NCBI GenBank assembly: GCA_002435715.1
Contig: DISD01000067.1
Span: forward strand, 1 to 47,599
Source of the DNA: Rhodospirillaceae bacterium UBA6219
GTDB taxonomy: Bacteria > Pseudomonadota > Alphaproteobacteria > Rhodospirillales > Magnetospirillaceae
Reading direction: 5' to 3'
Length of the DNA stretch: 47,599 nt
The position numbers and the translations under genes were made by a program. The notes under the pieces are model-generated. The model did no database searches and was not told where the DNA came from. It saw only the letters and a list, made by a program, of their open reading frames with translations. The number at the start of each line of letters is the position of its first letter. Position 1 is the first letter of the stretch. Positions 40,958 to 47,599 of the stretch are shown here, in pieces.

Positions 40958-42037
40958 TCAGGCGCGGGACAATCTTTCGAGGGCCAGAAAGGCCGTCAAC
41001 AGGGCCTGTTTGCGATCCAGGTTGACCGCGTCGGTCCGGGCAAACAGGGAACCGGTCTTTTCCCACAGGTCAAGCCAACGATCAAGACTGGCCGCAGTCA
41101 GCAGACGTCCCATCAACGCCGCCTCGCCGGGAACCACCTCGACCATGCCCCGCCCCTGGCGTCCACCGGCGCGGATCAGCCGGGCCAACCACCACACGGT
41201 CAGTTCGGTCACCGTGCGCCAGGCGGCGTCGGCGTCGGCACGGGTCACCCGCTCGGCAAAGCCATGCAGCGCCGGCACGTCCAGCTTGGGCAAAGCCGAC
41301 AACAATCCGATCAGGTCACGGTACAGGTCCAACCCGCCTTCTTCCGCCAAATTCAAGGCCTTACCCAACGATCCTTCGCCCAGATTGGCCAAAGACTGGA
41401 TTTCGGTGCCGGTCAAATCGGGGCGATGCGTTTCCATCAATTGGCAGATGGTTTCCACCGGCAGCGGATTCAACGCCAGCCGCCGACAGCGCGAGCGGAT
41501 GGTCGGCAGCAAGCGGCCTGGGGAATGGGACACCATCAAAATCAACGCCTTGGTCGGCGGTTCTTCCAAGATTTTCAGAACCGCGTTGGCGGCGTTGCGG
41601 TTCATTTCGTCGGCGGCGTCGATCAGCACCACCCGCCAGCCGGCATCGGCGGTCTGGTGGAACAATTCGCCCACCTTGCGGACGTCATCGATGACGATTT
41701 CCGAGCGCAGCTTAGCCTTTTTGTCGTCACTGAACCCGCGTTCCACCACCTTCAGGTCGCGATGGCCCTGGGACGACACCTGATGGACCACCGGGTGGCT
41801 GGCATCCAAGGCCAGACTTTCCGGCGGCCCGCCGAACAGCCCGCCGCCATCACCGCCGCCCGACAGCACGAAACGGGCGATGCGATAGGCCAAGGTCGCC
41901 TTGCCGATGCCTTTGGGGCCGGTGATCAGCCACGCATGGGCCAAACGTCCGGAAGTCCAGGCATCCAGGAAATCGCGCTCGGCATGGGCATGGCCCTGCA
42001 AATCCAATGTATCGCGGGGATGGGGGATGTCGGCCAC
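40958..42037 (-). CDS. holB: DNA polymerase III subunit delta'
   Basis: 359 residues from GTG 42037. AAA+ clamp-loader subunit: Walker-like GPKGIGKATLA at about 40, sensor/DEAD-like VLIDAADEMNRNAANAVLKILEEPP (about 137-160; typical delta' motif) and SRCRRLAL. It loads the beta sliding clamp together with tau and delta. The C-terminal half is the helical collar domain. It starts 6 nt past the tmk stop, the classic tmk-holB pair. Confidence 0.95.
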   Translation of the reverse strand: MADIPHPRDTLDLQGHAHAERDFLDAWTSGRLAHAWLITGPKGIGKATLAYRIARFVLSGGGDGGGLFGGPPESLALDASHPVVHQVSSQGHRDLKVVERGFSDDKKAKLRSEIVIDDVRKVGELFHQTADAGWRVVLIDAADEMNRNAANAVLKILEEPPTKALILMVSHSPGRLLPTIRSRCRRLALNPLPVETICQLMETHRPDLTGTEIQSLANLGEGSLGKALNLAEEGGLDLYRDLIGLLSALPKLDVPALHGFAERVTRADADAAWRTVTELTVWWLARLIRAGGRQGRGMVEVVPGEAALMGRLLTAASLDRWLDLWEKTGSLFARTDAVNLDRKQALLTAFLALERLSRA

Positions 42038-42043
42038 CGCCGC

Positions 42044-42670
42044 TTATCCCAGTCGGCTGGTCAAGGTGGCGACGATGTCTTGATGGACCGCGTCGATCGG
42101 ACGGTTGGCGTCGATCACCGCGCAGCGTAACGGCTCGGCTGCGGCGATGGCCAAAAAGCCCTTGCGCAGACGGTCATGGAACCCCAGTTCCATACGCTCG
42201 TAGCGGTCTTCGGCACCGCCCCGGCCACCGGCCCGCTTCAATCCCACGTCCACCGGCATGTCCAGCACGAAAGTCAGATCGGGCCGGAAGCGGCCCATGG
42301 TGACCTCGGCCAACTTGCCGATCAAAAACGGATCAAGGCCGTGCCCATAGCCCTGATAGGCCAAAGTGGAATCGGCGAAACGGTCGCAGATCACCCAAGC
42401 ACCGCGGGACAAGGCCGGCCACACCGTCTTCACCAGATGGTCGCGCCGCGCAGCAGAGTGCAGCAATGCCTCGGTACACCCATCCCAACGGTCGGTGGCG
42501 CCGCTGACCAACAGGCCGCGAATGGCCTCGGCGCCTTCGGAACCGCCGGGTTCGCGGGTCGTCACCACCTCGCGGCCACGCGCGGCCAGGACTTCCGACA
42601 ACAGGCGCACCTGCGTCGACTTCCCGGCCCCCTCGCCGCCTTCGAAGGTGATGAAGCGCCCCGCTTCCAT
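42044..42670 (-). CDS. tmk: Thymidylate kinase
   Basis: 208 residues. P-loop FEGGEGAGKSTQ at about 9-20, DR(Y/F) motif in VICDRFADSTLAYQGYG (about 95) and TREPGGSEGAEAIR (the dTMP-binding loop). Phosphorylates dTMP to dTDP. ATG 42670 overlaps the stop of the carboxypeptidase gene by one base (TGATG). Lies before holB as in most proteobacteria. Confidence 0.96.
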   Translation of the reverse strand: MEAGRFITFEGGEGAGKSTQVRLLSEVLAARGREVVTTREPGGSEGAEAIRGLLVSGATDRWDGCTEALLHSAARRDHLVKTVWPALSRGAWVICDRFADSTLAYQGYGHGLDPFLIGKLAEVTMGRFRPDLTFVLDMPVDVGLKRAGGRGGAEDRYERMELGFHDRLRKGFLAIAAAEPLRCAVIDANRPIDAVHQDIVATLTSRLG

Positions 42671-43869
42671 CAGGGCTTGGATCCCATCAGGATATGGCGC
42701 AGGGCCTCGGCCATGCGGCCGGCGAAGCCCAATTTGGGCACGTCGGCGCCGGCCACCAGCGGCAGTTGCACATCGGCCTGGCCGGGCGCGGTGATCAGCA
42801 GCTTGCCCACCACGTCGCCCTTGCGGATGGGTGCCGGCACCGGGCCGTCATAGACGGCGGTGACCTTCATGTCACGCCGTGCCCGACGCGGCATGGTGAC
42901 TTCCAGCTTTTCGCCGGCGACCAGCGGTACGGTCGAAGCCTCACCCAGCCACACTTCGGCGTCGGTGACCTGGTCGCCAGCCTTGAACAGGGAGTAATTG
43001 TCGTATTCACGGAACGCCCATTCCATCAGGCGTTCGCTTTCCTCGGCCCGTTCCTTCAAGGATTTCAGGCCGTTGATCACCATGATGACGCGGCGATCGC
43101 CACGCTTGGCGGTGCCCACCAGACCAAAGCCGGCGGCTTCGGTATGGCCGGTCTTCAAACCGTCAGCCCCCGACACGCCATACAGCAGCGGATTGCGGTT
43201 ACCCTGGCGGATGCCGTTATAGACGAATTCCCGTTCCGAATAGATGGTGAAGTATTCGGGGAAGTCGGTGATCAGGTGCCGCGCCAGAATGGACAGGTCG
43301 CGCGCCGTGGTCAGGTGTTCCGGGTCGGGCCAGCCCGACGCGTTGCGGAAGGTGCTGTTCTTCATGCCCAGTTGGTGGGCCTTACGGGTTTCTTCCTCGG
43401 CAAAGGCTTCTTCGGTGCCGGCATAGGCCTCGGCCAGAACCGAACAGGCGTCGTTGCCCGACTGGATGATCATGCCGCGGATCAGGTCGCTGACCTTGGC
43501 CGACGAGCCGACGGGCAGGAACATCAGCGAGCCGCCGGATTTGTAGTGACGCTTCCAGGCGGTTTCCGACACCGGCAGCATGTCGTCCATCTTCCAGCTG
43601 CCTTCCTTCAGCTTCGAGAACACCATATAGGCGGTCATCAGCTTGCTCATGGAAGACGGCACCATCAACTCGTCGGCGTTCTTTTCCAGCAAGATGGTGC
43701 CGGTCTTGAAGTCGATGATAATGGCCTGACGGGCCTGGGTTTCGATGGACTCGGCACGCGCGGCGCCAACGAATCCCGACACCATCATCAGGGTGATGGC
43801 GGCGGTACGTACCAGGGTACGGCAAATGTGCGACAAGTGATCAATCCTTGAAAAAAGAAGAACGCCCAT
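42670..43869 (-). CDS. dacF: D-alanyl-D-alanine carboxypeptidase (PBP5/6 type)
   Basis: About 399 residues. Serine peptidase S11 motifs: SxxK as SSMSKLMT, SxN as QSGNDACSVLAEA and KTG as GLKTGHTEAAG. Removes the terminal D-Ala of the peptidoglycan stem. A C-terminal beta domain ends in a weak amphipathic anchor. The start is uncertain: ATG 43869 overlaps the rlpA stop, but the TTG at 43836 has AAGGA 8 nt upstream and would yield a perfect signal peptide (LSHICRTLVRTAAITLMMV to AARA), which I consider at least as likely. Confidence 0.93.
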   Translation of the reverse strand: MGVLLFSRIDHLSHICRTLVRTAAITLMMVSGFVGAARAESIETQARQAIIIDFKTGTILLEKNADELMVPSSMSKLMTAYMVFSKLKEGSWKMDDMLPVSETAWKRHYKSGGSLMFLPVGSSAKVSDLIRGMIIQSGNDACSVLAEAYAGTEEAFAEEETRKAHQLGMKNSTFRNASGWPDPEHLTTARDLSILARHLITDFPEYFTIYSEREFVYNGIRQGNRNPLLYGVSGADGLKTGHTEAAGFGLVGTAKRGDRRVIMVINGLKSLKERAEESERLMEWAFREYDNYSLFKAGDQVTDAEVWLGEASTVPLVAGEKLEVTMPRRARRDMKVTAVYDGPVPAPIRKGDVVGKLLITAPGQADVQLPLVAGADVPKLGFAGRMAEALRHILMGSKP

Positions 43870-44849
43870 CAATCGACGATGACTTTGGCATCTTGTTGGC
43901 CGGCGGCGATGACGCTTTCCAACAGACGGTCGGCCTCGTCCACGCTGGACAGGGGGCCGAAGCGGACGCGATACCAGGTTTTACCCTTGATCGAAACCTG
44001 TTCCACATTGGTCCGGCCCACCCCGGACAACCGTGCCGACAGACGCAGCGCGTTGTCGTGGCGGCTGAACGACCCGGCCTGGACGAAAATGCCGGTGTTG
44101 TGGACCGCCGTGGTGGTGACCTCTTGGGACGCCAAGGCGCGTTCCGTCGCCTCGGCGGCGGCGGCGGCGCGCTGTGCCGACGGATCGACGCGGTTGGCCA
44201 CGGTAACCGGACGGGACGGTTCCGAACTGCCGGGGGGCGGCAGGCTTTCGGCGCTGACGCTGCCGCGTGGCGCGGCCGCCACCTGGGGCTCGTTGGCCCC
44301 ACCCGACGGTGCCAGCTTGCCGGCCAGGACGCGGCTTTCCTCGGGCATGATCTGCACGCGCACGCGGGCGGTGCCTTGACCTTCGAAACCCAGCAATTGG
44401 GCGGCGCGGCGCGACATGTCGATGACGCGGCCATGGGCAAAGGGCCCACGGTCGTTGACGCGGACCACCAGGGAGCGGCCGTTTTCCAGATTGGTCACCC
44501 GCACCACCGACGGCATGGGCAGGGTCTTGTGGGCGGCCGAGACGGCGTTTTGGTCGAAGACCTCGCCATTGGCGGTCAGCTTGTTGTGGAAATCGGGACC
44601 GTACCACGACGCGATGCCGGTTTCGTCGTAATCGTAATCTTCCTGGGGATAGTACCACACGCCCTTGACCTGATAGGGCTTGCCCACCTTGTAGGTCGAG
44701 GCGGCGCCTTCGCTGGCCGACGGCGGTTCGGACACCGCGCGTTTCGCATAATGGCCGAACAGGTTCATCTCGGCGCAACCCGACAGCATGGCGGCGGACA
44801 CCAGCAAAGTGGCGATCCGTGTCCCGGCCCGGTGTCGTCTGCGCATCAT
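43869..44849 (-). CDS. rlpA: Septal ring lytic transglycosylase RlpA family lipoprotein
   Basis: 326 residues from the ATG at 44849 (a second ATG follows directly). Signal peptide with lipobox LSGC at about 23, then a double-psi beta-barrel domain with GIASWYGPDFHNKLTANGE, VRVTNLENGRSLVVRVNDRGPF and DMSRRAAQLLG, then an Ala/Pro-rich linker and a C-terminal SPOR domain (FVQAGSFSRHDNALRLSARL). The conserved catalytic Asp is within NDRGPF. It acts on denuded glycan at division sites. Next to mltB and dacF, so a cell-wall cluster. Confidence 0.94.
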   Translation of the reverse strand: MMRRRHRAGTRIATLLVSAAMLSGCAEMNLFGHYAKRAVSEPPSASEGAASTYKVGKPYQVKGVWYYPQEDYDYDETGIASWYGPDFHNKLTANGEVFDQNAVSAAHKTLPMPSVVRVTNLENGRSLVVRVNDRGPFAHGRVIDMSRRAAQLLGFEGQGTARVRVQIMPEESRVLAGKLAPSGGANEPQVAAAPRGSVSAESLPPPGSSEPSRPVTVANRVDPSAQRAAAAAEATERALASQEVTTTAVHNTGIFVQAGSFSRHDNALRLSARLSGVGRTNVEQVSIKGKTWYRVRFGPLSSVDEADRLLESVIAAGQQDAKVIVD

Positions 44850-44889
44850 CTGGGTGTCCCCGCCCTGTCTGAACCAAAGATGTTGAAGT

Positions 44890-45888
44890 TTACTTGCCAC
44901 CAATCCGCTCCGCAAGGTGGCCGACGGCAAGCGCGAAGAAGGTCGAGCGGTTCCATTTCAACACGGTGCGGAAATTGTCGTAGACCAGGAAAACCGCGCC
45001 GCCGCCATTGTCGGGCATGACCAGCGAGGCTTCCAAATCGGCCTTCGGCAGATGTTTGCCGCCTGCCGCCCGGACCCCCAGCTTGGCCCATTCAGCCAAA
45101 GGTTTCTTGGTGTTCAGCCCCACCAGCGACTTGTCGAACTTGGCCGGCAGCTTGACCGGGCGTCCCCAGGTCTGGTCGCCCTTCCATCCCGATGACGACA
45201 GGTAATTGGCGGCCGAGGCCAGAACGTCTTCGCGGGTGGTCCAGATGTCGCGACGGCCATCGCCGTTCCAATCGGCGGCGAAGCGCAGGAAGGAAGACGG
45301 CATGAACTGGCACTGGCCCATGGCCCCGGCCCACGAGCCCAGCATGGCCGACGGCGTGATGTGACCTTCGTCCAAAATCTGCAGGGCGTTCATCAACTCG
45401 CCCCGGAAATAGGACGACCGCCGACCGTCATAGGCCAAGGTGGCCAAGGCCGAGACCACCGAATAGCCGCCGGTGACCCGGCCAAAATCGGTTTCGATCC
45501 CCCACAGCGCCACCACGTATTTGGGCTGGACGTGGTAATATTCCTCGATCTTGGCCAGCGCGGCCTTGTTCTCGGCCAGCAGGCGACGGCCCCTCTCGAC
45601 CCGCGCCGGGTTGACCACCCGGTCCATGTAGGCCTTGAAGGTCATGGTGAACTCGGGTTGACGGCGATCCAGCTCGATCACCTTGTCGATATGTTCGACG
45701 CCGCCCAAGGCGGCGCTCAGCGTCTCGGGCTTGATGCCCTTGTCCGACGCCTCGGCCCGGACCCCCTCTAAAAAGGTTTGGAAATCAGGCCGTTCGGGTT
45801 GCTGCTCTTGTGCCCCCGCCGAGACCGCGCCCAACAGCAAGCCCCCGGTCAGGCAGCTTGCATGCGCAAGTTTCGTCCAAAAGGCCAT
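44890..45888 (-). CDS. mltB: Lytic murein transglycosylase (MltB type)
   Basis: 332 residues from ATG 45888, preceded by GGGGA; an ATG at 45915 gives a poorer signal peptide. Signal sequence ASCLTGGLLLGAVSAGA, catalytic Glu in ALWGIETDFGRVTG, and the family motifs LATLAYDGRRSSYFRGEL, GSWAGAMGQCQFMPSSFL and FAADWNGDGRRDIW. The C-terminal peptidoglycan-binding domain sometimes fused to MltB is absent. First gene of the minus-strand core operon, with a 40-nt gap to rlpA. Confidence 0.94.
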   Translation of the reverse strand: MAFWTKLAHASCLTGGLLLGAVSAGAQEQQPERPDFQTFLEGVRAEASDKGIKPETLSAALGGVEHIDKVIELDRRQPEFTMTFKAYMDRVVNPARVERGRRLLAENKAALAKIEEYYHVQPKYVVALWGIETDFGRVTGGYSVVSALATLAYDGRRSSYFRGELMNALQILDEGHITPSAMLGSWAGAMGQCQFMPSSFLRFAADWNGDGRRDIWTTREDVLASAANYLSSSGWKGDQTWGRPVKLPAKFDKSLVGLNTKKPLAEWAKLGVRAAGGKHLPKADLEASLVMPDNGGGAVFLVYDNFRTVLKWNRSTFFALAVGHLAERIGGK

Positions 45889-45954
45889 GGCATATCCCCA
45901 AGAATTGGTGTCCAAGGTGCTCTTTGTGCCACATATCTTGGTGATTTCGCAACC

Positions 45955-46737
45955 TCAGGGGCCAGGAAAAAGACTGTCGCTCCATCCCCGCCAGCGGTAA
46001 TAGGCCAGACCCAACCACTCGTGCAGGCCCACATCCAAGCGGGAAAGCGCGCCGCCCAGGTTAAAGGCCAAACCGCTTTCCTGCCCCGAGGTAAGGTAAT
46101 CCACGGGATAAGGCATCACCGACCAGCCGGCGGCGCGGAAGGCCCCCATTGATCGTGGCATGTGCAGGGCCGAGGTCACCAACACCCAGGTTTCCCCCGG
46201 CTGCGGATCCATCAATTGCTTGGACAACACGGCGTTTTCCCGGGTGTTGCGCGACTGGTCCTCGAACATGACCCGGCGGGTGTCGAACCCCAGCTCGTCC
46301 ATGAAGCGTCGCGCCACCGGGGCTTCCTTCAATTCCTGGGTGGTCAGGCTGCCGGAACCGCCGGAAAAGATCAGCTTGGCCTGGGGATAGCGGCGGCCCA
46401 AGCTGATCAATGTCGTCACCCGTTCCACCGCGGCATTGGCCGATACCTGATCACGGGCGGCGCTGACCACCGGATCCAGGGCGCCGCCCAACACCACGAC
46501 GCCGCTCACCCGGTCGGGAAGCGTCGGGACCGGGAAGCGGTCTTCCAACGGACGGATGATCAAAACGGACCAAGGGATGATCGCCACCACCAGCAAGACC
46601 AGAGTCAACAGCACCAATCCCCGCCTTTGAAAGCGCCTCCATGGTGTGAACGACAGCAGACTCAATCCGACCAAAGACAGCGCCAACAGGTTCAGCGGCG
46701 ATGTCAGCATGCCGAACAATTTGGAAAGAACGAACAT
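45955..46737 (-). CDS. YdcF/ElyC-like DUF218 membrane protein
   Basis: 260 residues. Two N-terminal membrane helices (LLALSLVGLSLLSF and LVLLTLVLLVVAIIPWSVL) followed by the DUF218 domain: VVLGGALDP, LIFSGGSGSL, MFEDQSRNTRENAVLSKQLM and WVLVTSALHMPRSMGAF. ElyC of E. coli is linked to lipid-II carrier metabolism at the envelope; the same role is plausible given the upstream wall genes, but it is not shown. ATG 46737. Confidence 0.9.
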   Translation of the reverse strand: MFVLSKLFGMLTSPLNLLALSLVGLSLLSFTPWRRFQRRGLVLLTLVLLVVAIIPWSVLIIRPLEDRFPVPTLPDRVSGVVVLGGALDPVVSAARDQVSANAAVERVTTLISLGRRYPQAKLIFSGGSGSLTTQELKEAPVARRFMDELGFDTRRVMFEDQSRNTRENAVLSKQLMDPQPGETWVLVTSALHMPRSMGAFRAAGWSVMPYPVDYLTSGQESGLAFNLGGALSRLDVGLHEWLGLAYYRWRGWSDSLFPGP

Positions 46738-46877
46738 GCGACAATCCTTATGAAACAGCCGTGTCGAGAGAAAACCCGATGCGTCTCGGTGTCAATCACC
46801 CCTTGTGCAATCTGGGGGTGCTTTGTCCCTGTGATCATGGTAAAGGGGTGCCCGCGTCGTCCCGTTCGGAGGAATGC

Positions 46878-47501
46878 ATGGACCAGATGATCGATGGATT
46901 TCGCCGGTTTCGCGATAATTTTTTCGCCAATAACCGTGCCTTGTTCGATAACCTGTCGCAGGGGCAAACGCCCAAGGTTCTGCTGATCGGCTGTTCCGAT
47001 TCCCGTGTCGACCCGGCGATCATCTTCGACGCCCAACCGGGCGAGATGTTCGTTCTGCGCAACGTCGCCAATTTGATCCCCCCCTTCGCCCCCGACACCA
47101 GCCATCACGGTACCTCGGCGGCGGTGGAATTCGCCGTCCGCGGCCTGAAGGTGGAACACATCATCGTTCTGGGCCATGCCCGCTGCGGCGGCGTGCGCGC
47201 CCTGATCGAAGGCAGTTCCAACGACAACACCGACTTCATTCATTCCTGGATGCAGATCGCCCGCTCGGCCCGCGACCGCGCTTTGGCCCTGACCCTGTCG
47301 GCCGGACAGCCCATCGAAGCGGCGCGACGCATGTGCGAACAAGAAACCGTCGCCATCTCGCTGGGCAATCTGATGACCTTCCCGTGGGTGCGCGAACAGG
47401 TGGAAACCGGCAAGCTGATGCTGCACGGCTGGTTCTATGACATGGAAGACGGCAAGTTGTTCCGCCTGGACCCGGTGACCAACACCTTCCAGGAGGTCTG
47501 A
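46878..47501 (+). CDS. Beta-class carbonic anhydrase
   Basis: 207 residues from ATG 46878, with TTCGGAGGA ideally spaced; the open frame extends upstream without signals. Zinc ligands: Cys in LIGCSDSRVD, with the Asp-Arg dyad, and His-Cys in LGHARCGGV. The SSNDNTDFIHSW and AARRMCEQETVAISLGNLMTFPWV segments are typical of the Can/CynT group. Interconverts CO2 and bicarbonate in the cytosol. Stands alone before tRNA-Ser. Confidence 0.96.
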   Translation: MDQMIDGFRRFRDNFFANNRALFDNLSQGQTPKVLLIGCSDSRVDPAIIFDAQPGEMFVLRNVANLIPPFAPDTSHHGTSAAVEFAVRGLKVEHIIVLGHARCGGVRALIEGSSNDNTDFIHSWMQIARSARDRALALTLSAGQPIEAARRMCEQETVAISLGNLMTFPWVREQVETGKLMLHGWFYDMEDGKLFRLDPVTNTFQEV

Positions 47502-47509
47502 ACAACAGC

Positions 47510-47599
47510 GGATGGGTGGCCGAGTGGTTTAAGGCAGCGGTCTTGAAAACCGCCGTAGGTGCAAGCCTACCGTGGGTTCGAATCCCACCCCATCCGCCA
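47510..47599 (+). tRNA. tRNA-Ser (anticodon TGA)
   Basis: 90 nt ending in an encoded CCA at the last base of the window. The acceptor stem GGATGGG pairs with the 3' CCCATCC. Anticodon stem GCGGT/ACCGC holds the loop CTTGAAA, giving anticodon TGA. The long variable arm (CGTAGGTGCAAGCCTACCG) is class II, as for Ser. Confidence 0.97.

Noticed and set aside
39420..41783. 787-residue plus-strand open frame opposite metG and holB
   Set aside because: Antisense shadow: His/Gln/Gly-rich without domains, overlapping two clearly recognisable genes.
1..47599. CRISPR arrays, rRNA operons, replication origin
   Set aside because: No regularly spaced direct repeats, no rRNA-like stretch and no DnaA-box cluster were seen by reading.

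Overview
The window reads as a high-GC alphaproteobacterial chromosome, most like Rhodospirillales and in flavour like Magnetospirillum. This placement is an inference from gene content and protein wording (K+-independent H+-pyrophosphatase, ubiquinol-cytochrome c chaperone next to a DUF177 gene, the plsX-fabH-ihfA-merR block, the rlpA-dacF-tmk-holB-metG-tatD string), not from a database search.

Layout. 1-6.8 kb is core: 3' part of hppA, a bidirectional terminator, bamE on the minus strand, then cytochrome bc1 chaperone, yceD/DUF177, rpmF, plsX, fabH, ihfA, a MerR regulator and tRNA-Pro(GGG). 6.9-10.6 kb holds an orphan serine recombinase beside the tRNA, the glutathione-dependent formaldehyde pair adhC-fghA, and a divergent LysR regulator with a dyad-rich intergenic region. 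10.6-14.9 kb is a decayed catabolic cluster: MFS, Gfo/Idh/MocA, MBL-fold, carboxymuconolactone-decarboxylase-like and cupin genes are all truncated, fused by deletions or frameshifted. An intact iron-type alcohol dehydrogenase and a 5'-damaged AraC regulator survive. 14.9-16.3 kb is an SDR gene divergent from a SoxR-type regulator, with a classical SoxR box inside a 19-bp promoter spacer.

16.3-26.6 kb is accessory. It carries a metallophosphoesterase, a small zinc-ribbon protein, a CDF metal exporter with an enlarged C-terminal part, and a His-rich zinc-ribbon protein. A hairpin-rich leader then precedes a CorA-type transporter with an MgtE-like N domain, followed by MgtC/SapB. Next come a three-gene redox operon (membrane-anchored FAD/2Fe-2S reductase, di-haem cytochrome b, octahaem cytochrome c), a di-haem cytochrome c peroxidase and a small exported protein. 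26.8-32.4 kb is a tightly overlapping module of three different tyrosine recombinases plus a small helical protein, resembling the Tn554 TnpABC arrangement but with four genes.

32.6-37.5 kb has a TRIC/UPF0126 membrane protein, overlapped tail to tail by an HD-GYP response regulator, which is coupled to a large hybrid histidine kinase. 37.8-45.9 kb returns to a core minus-strand operon: mltB, rlpA, dacF-type carboxypeptidase, tmk, holB, metG, tatD and an MBL hydrolase. The window ends with a YdcF-like protein, a beta-carbonic anhydrase and tRNA-Ser(TGA).

The items most worth follow-up are the four-gene recombinase module, the FAD/2Fe-2S-cytochrome b-octahaem operon, the structured leader before the MgtE/CorA hybrid, the SoxR-type promoter, and the serial gene erosion at 10.6-14.1 kb.
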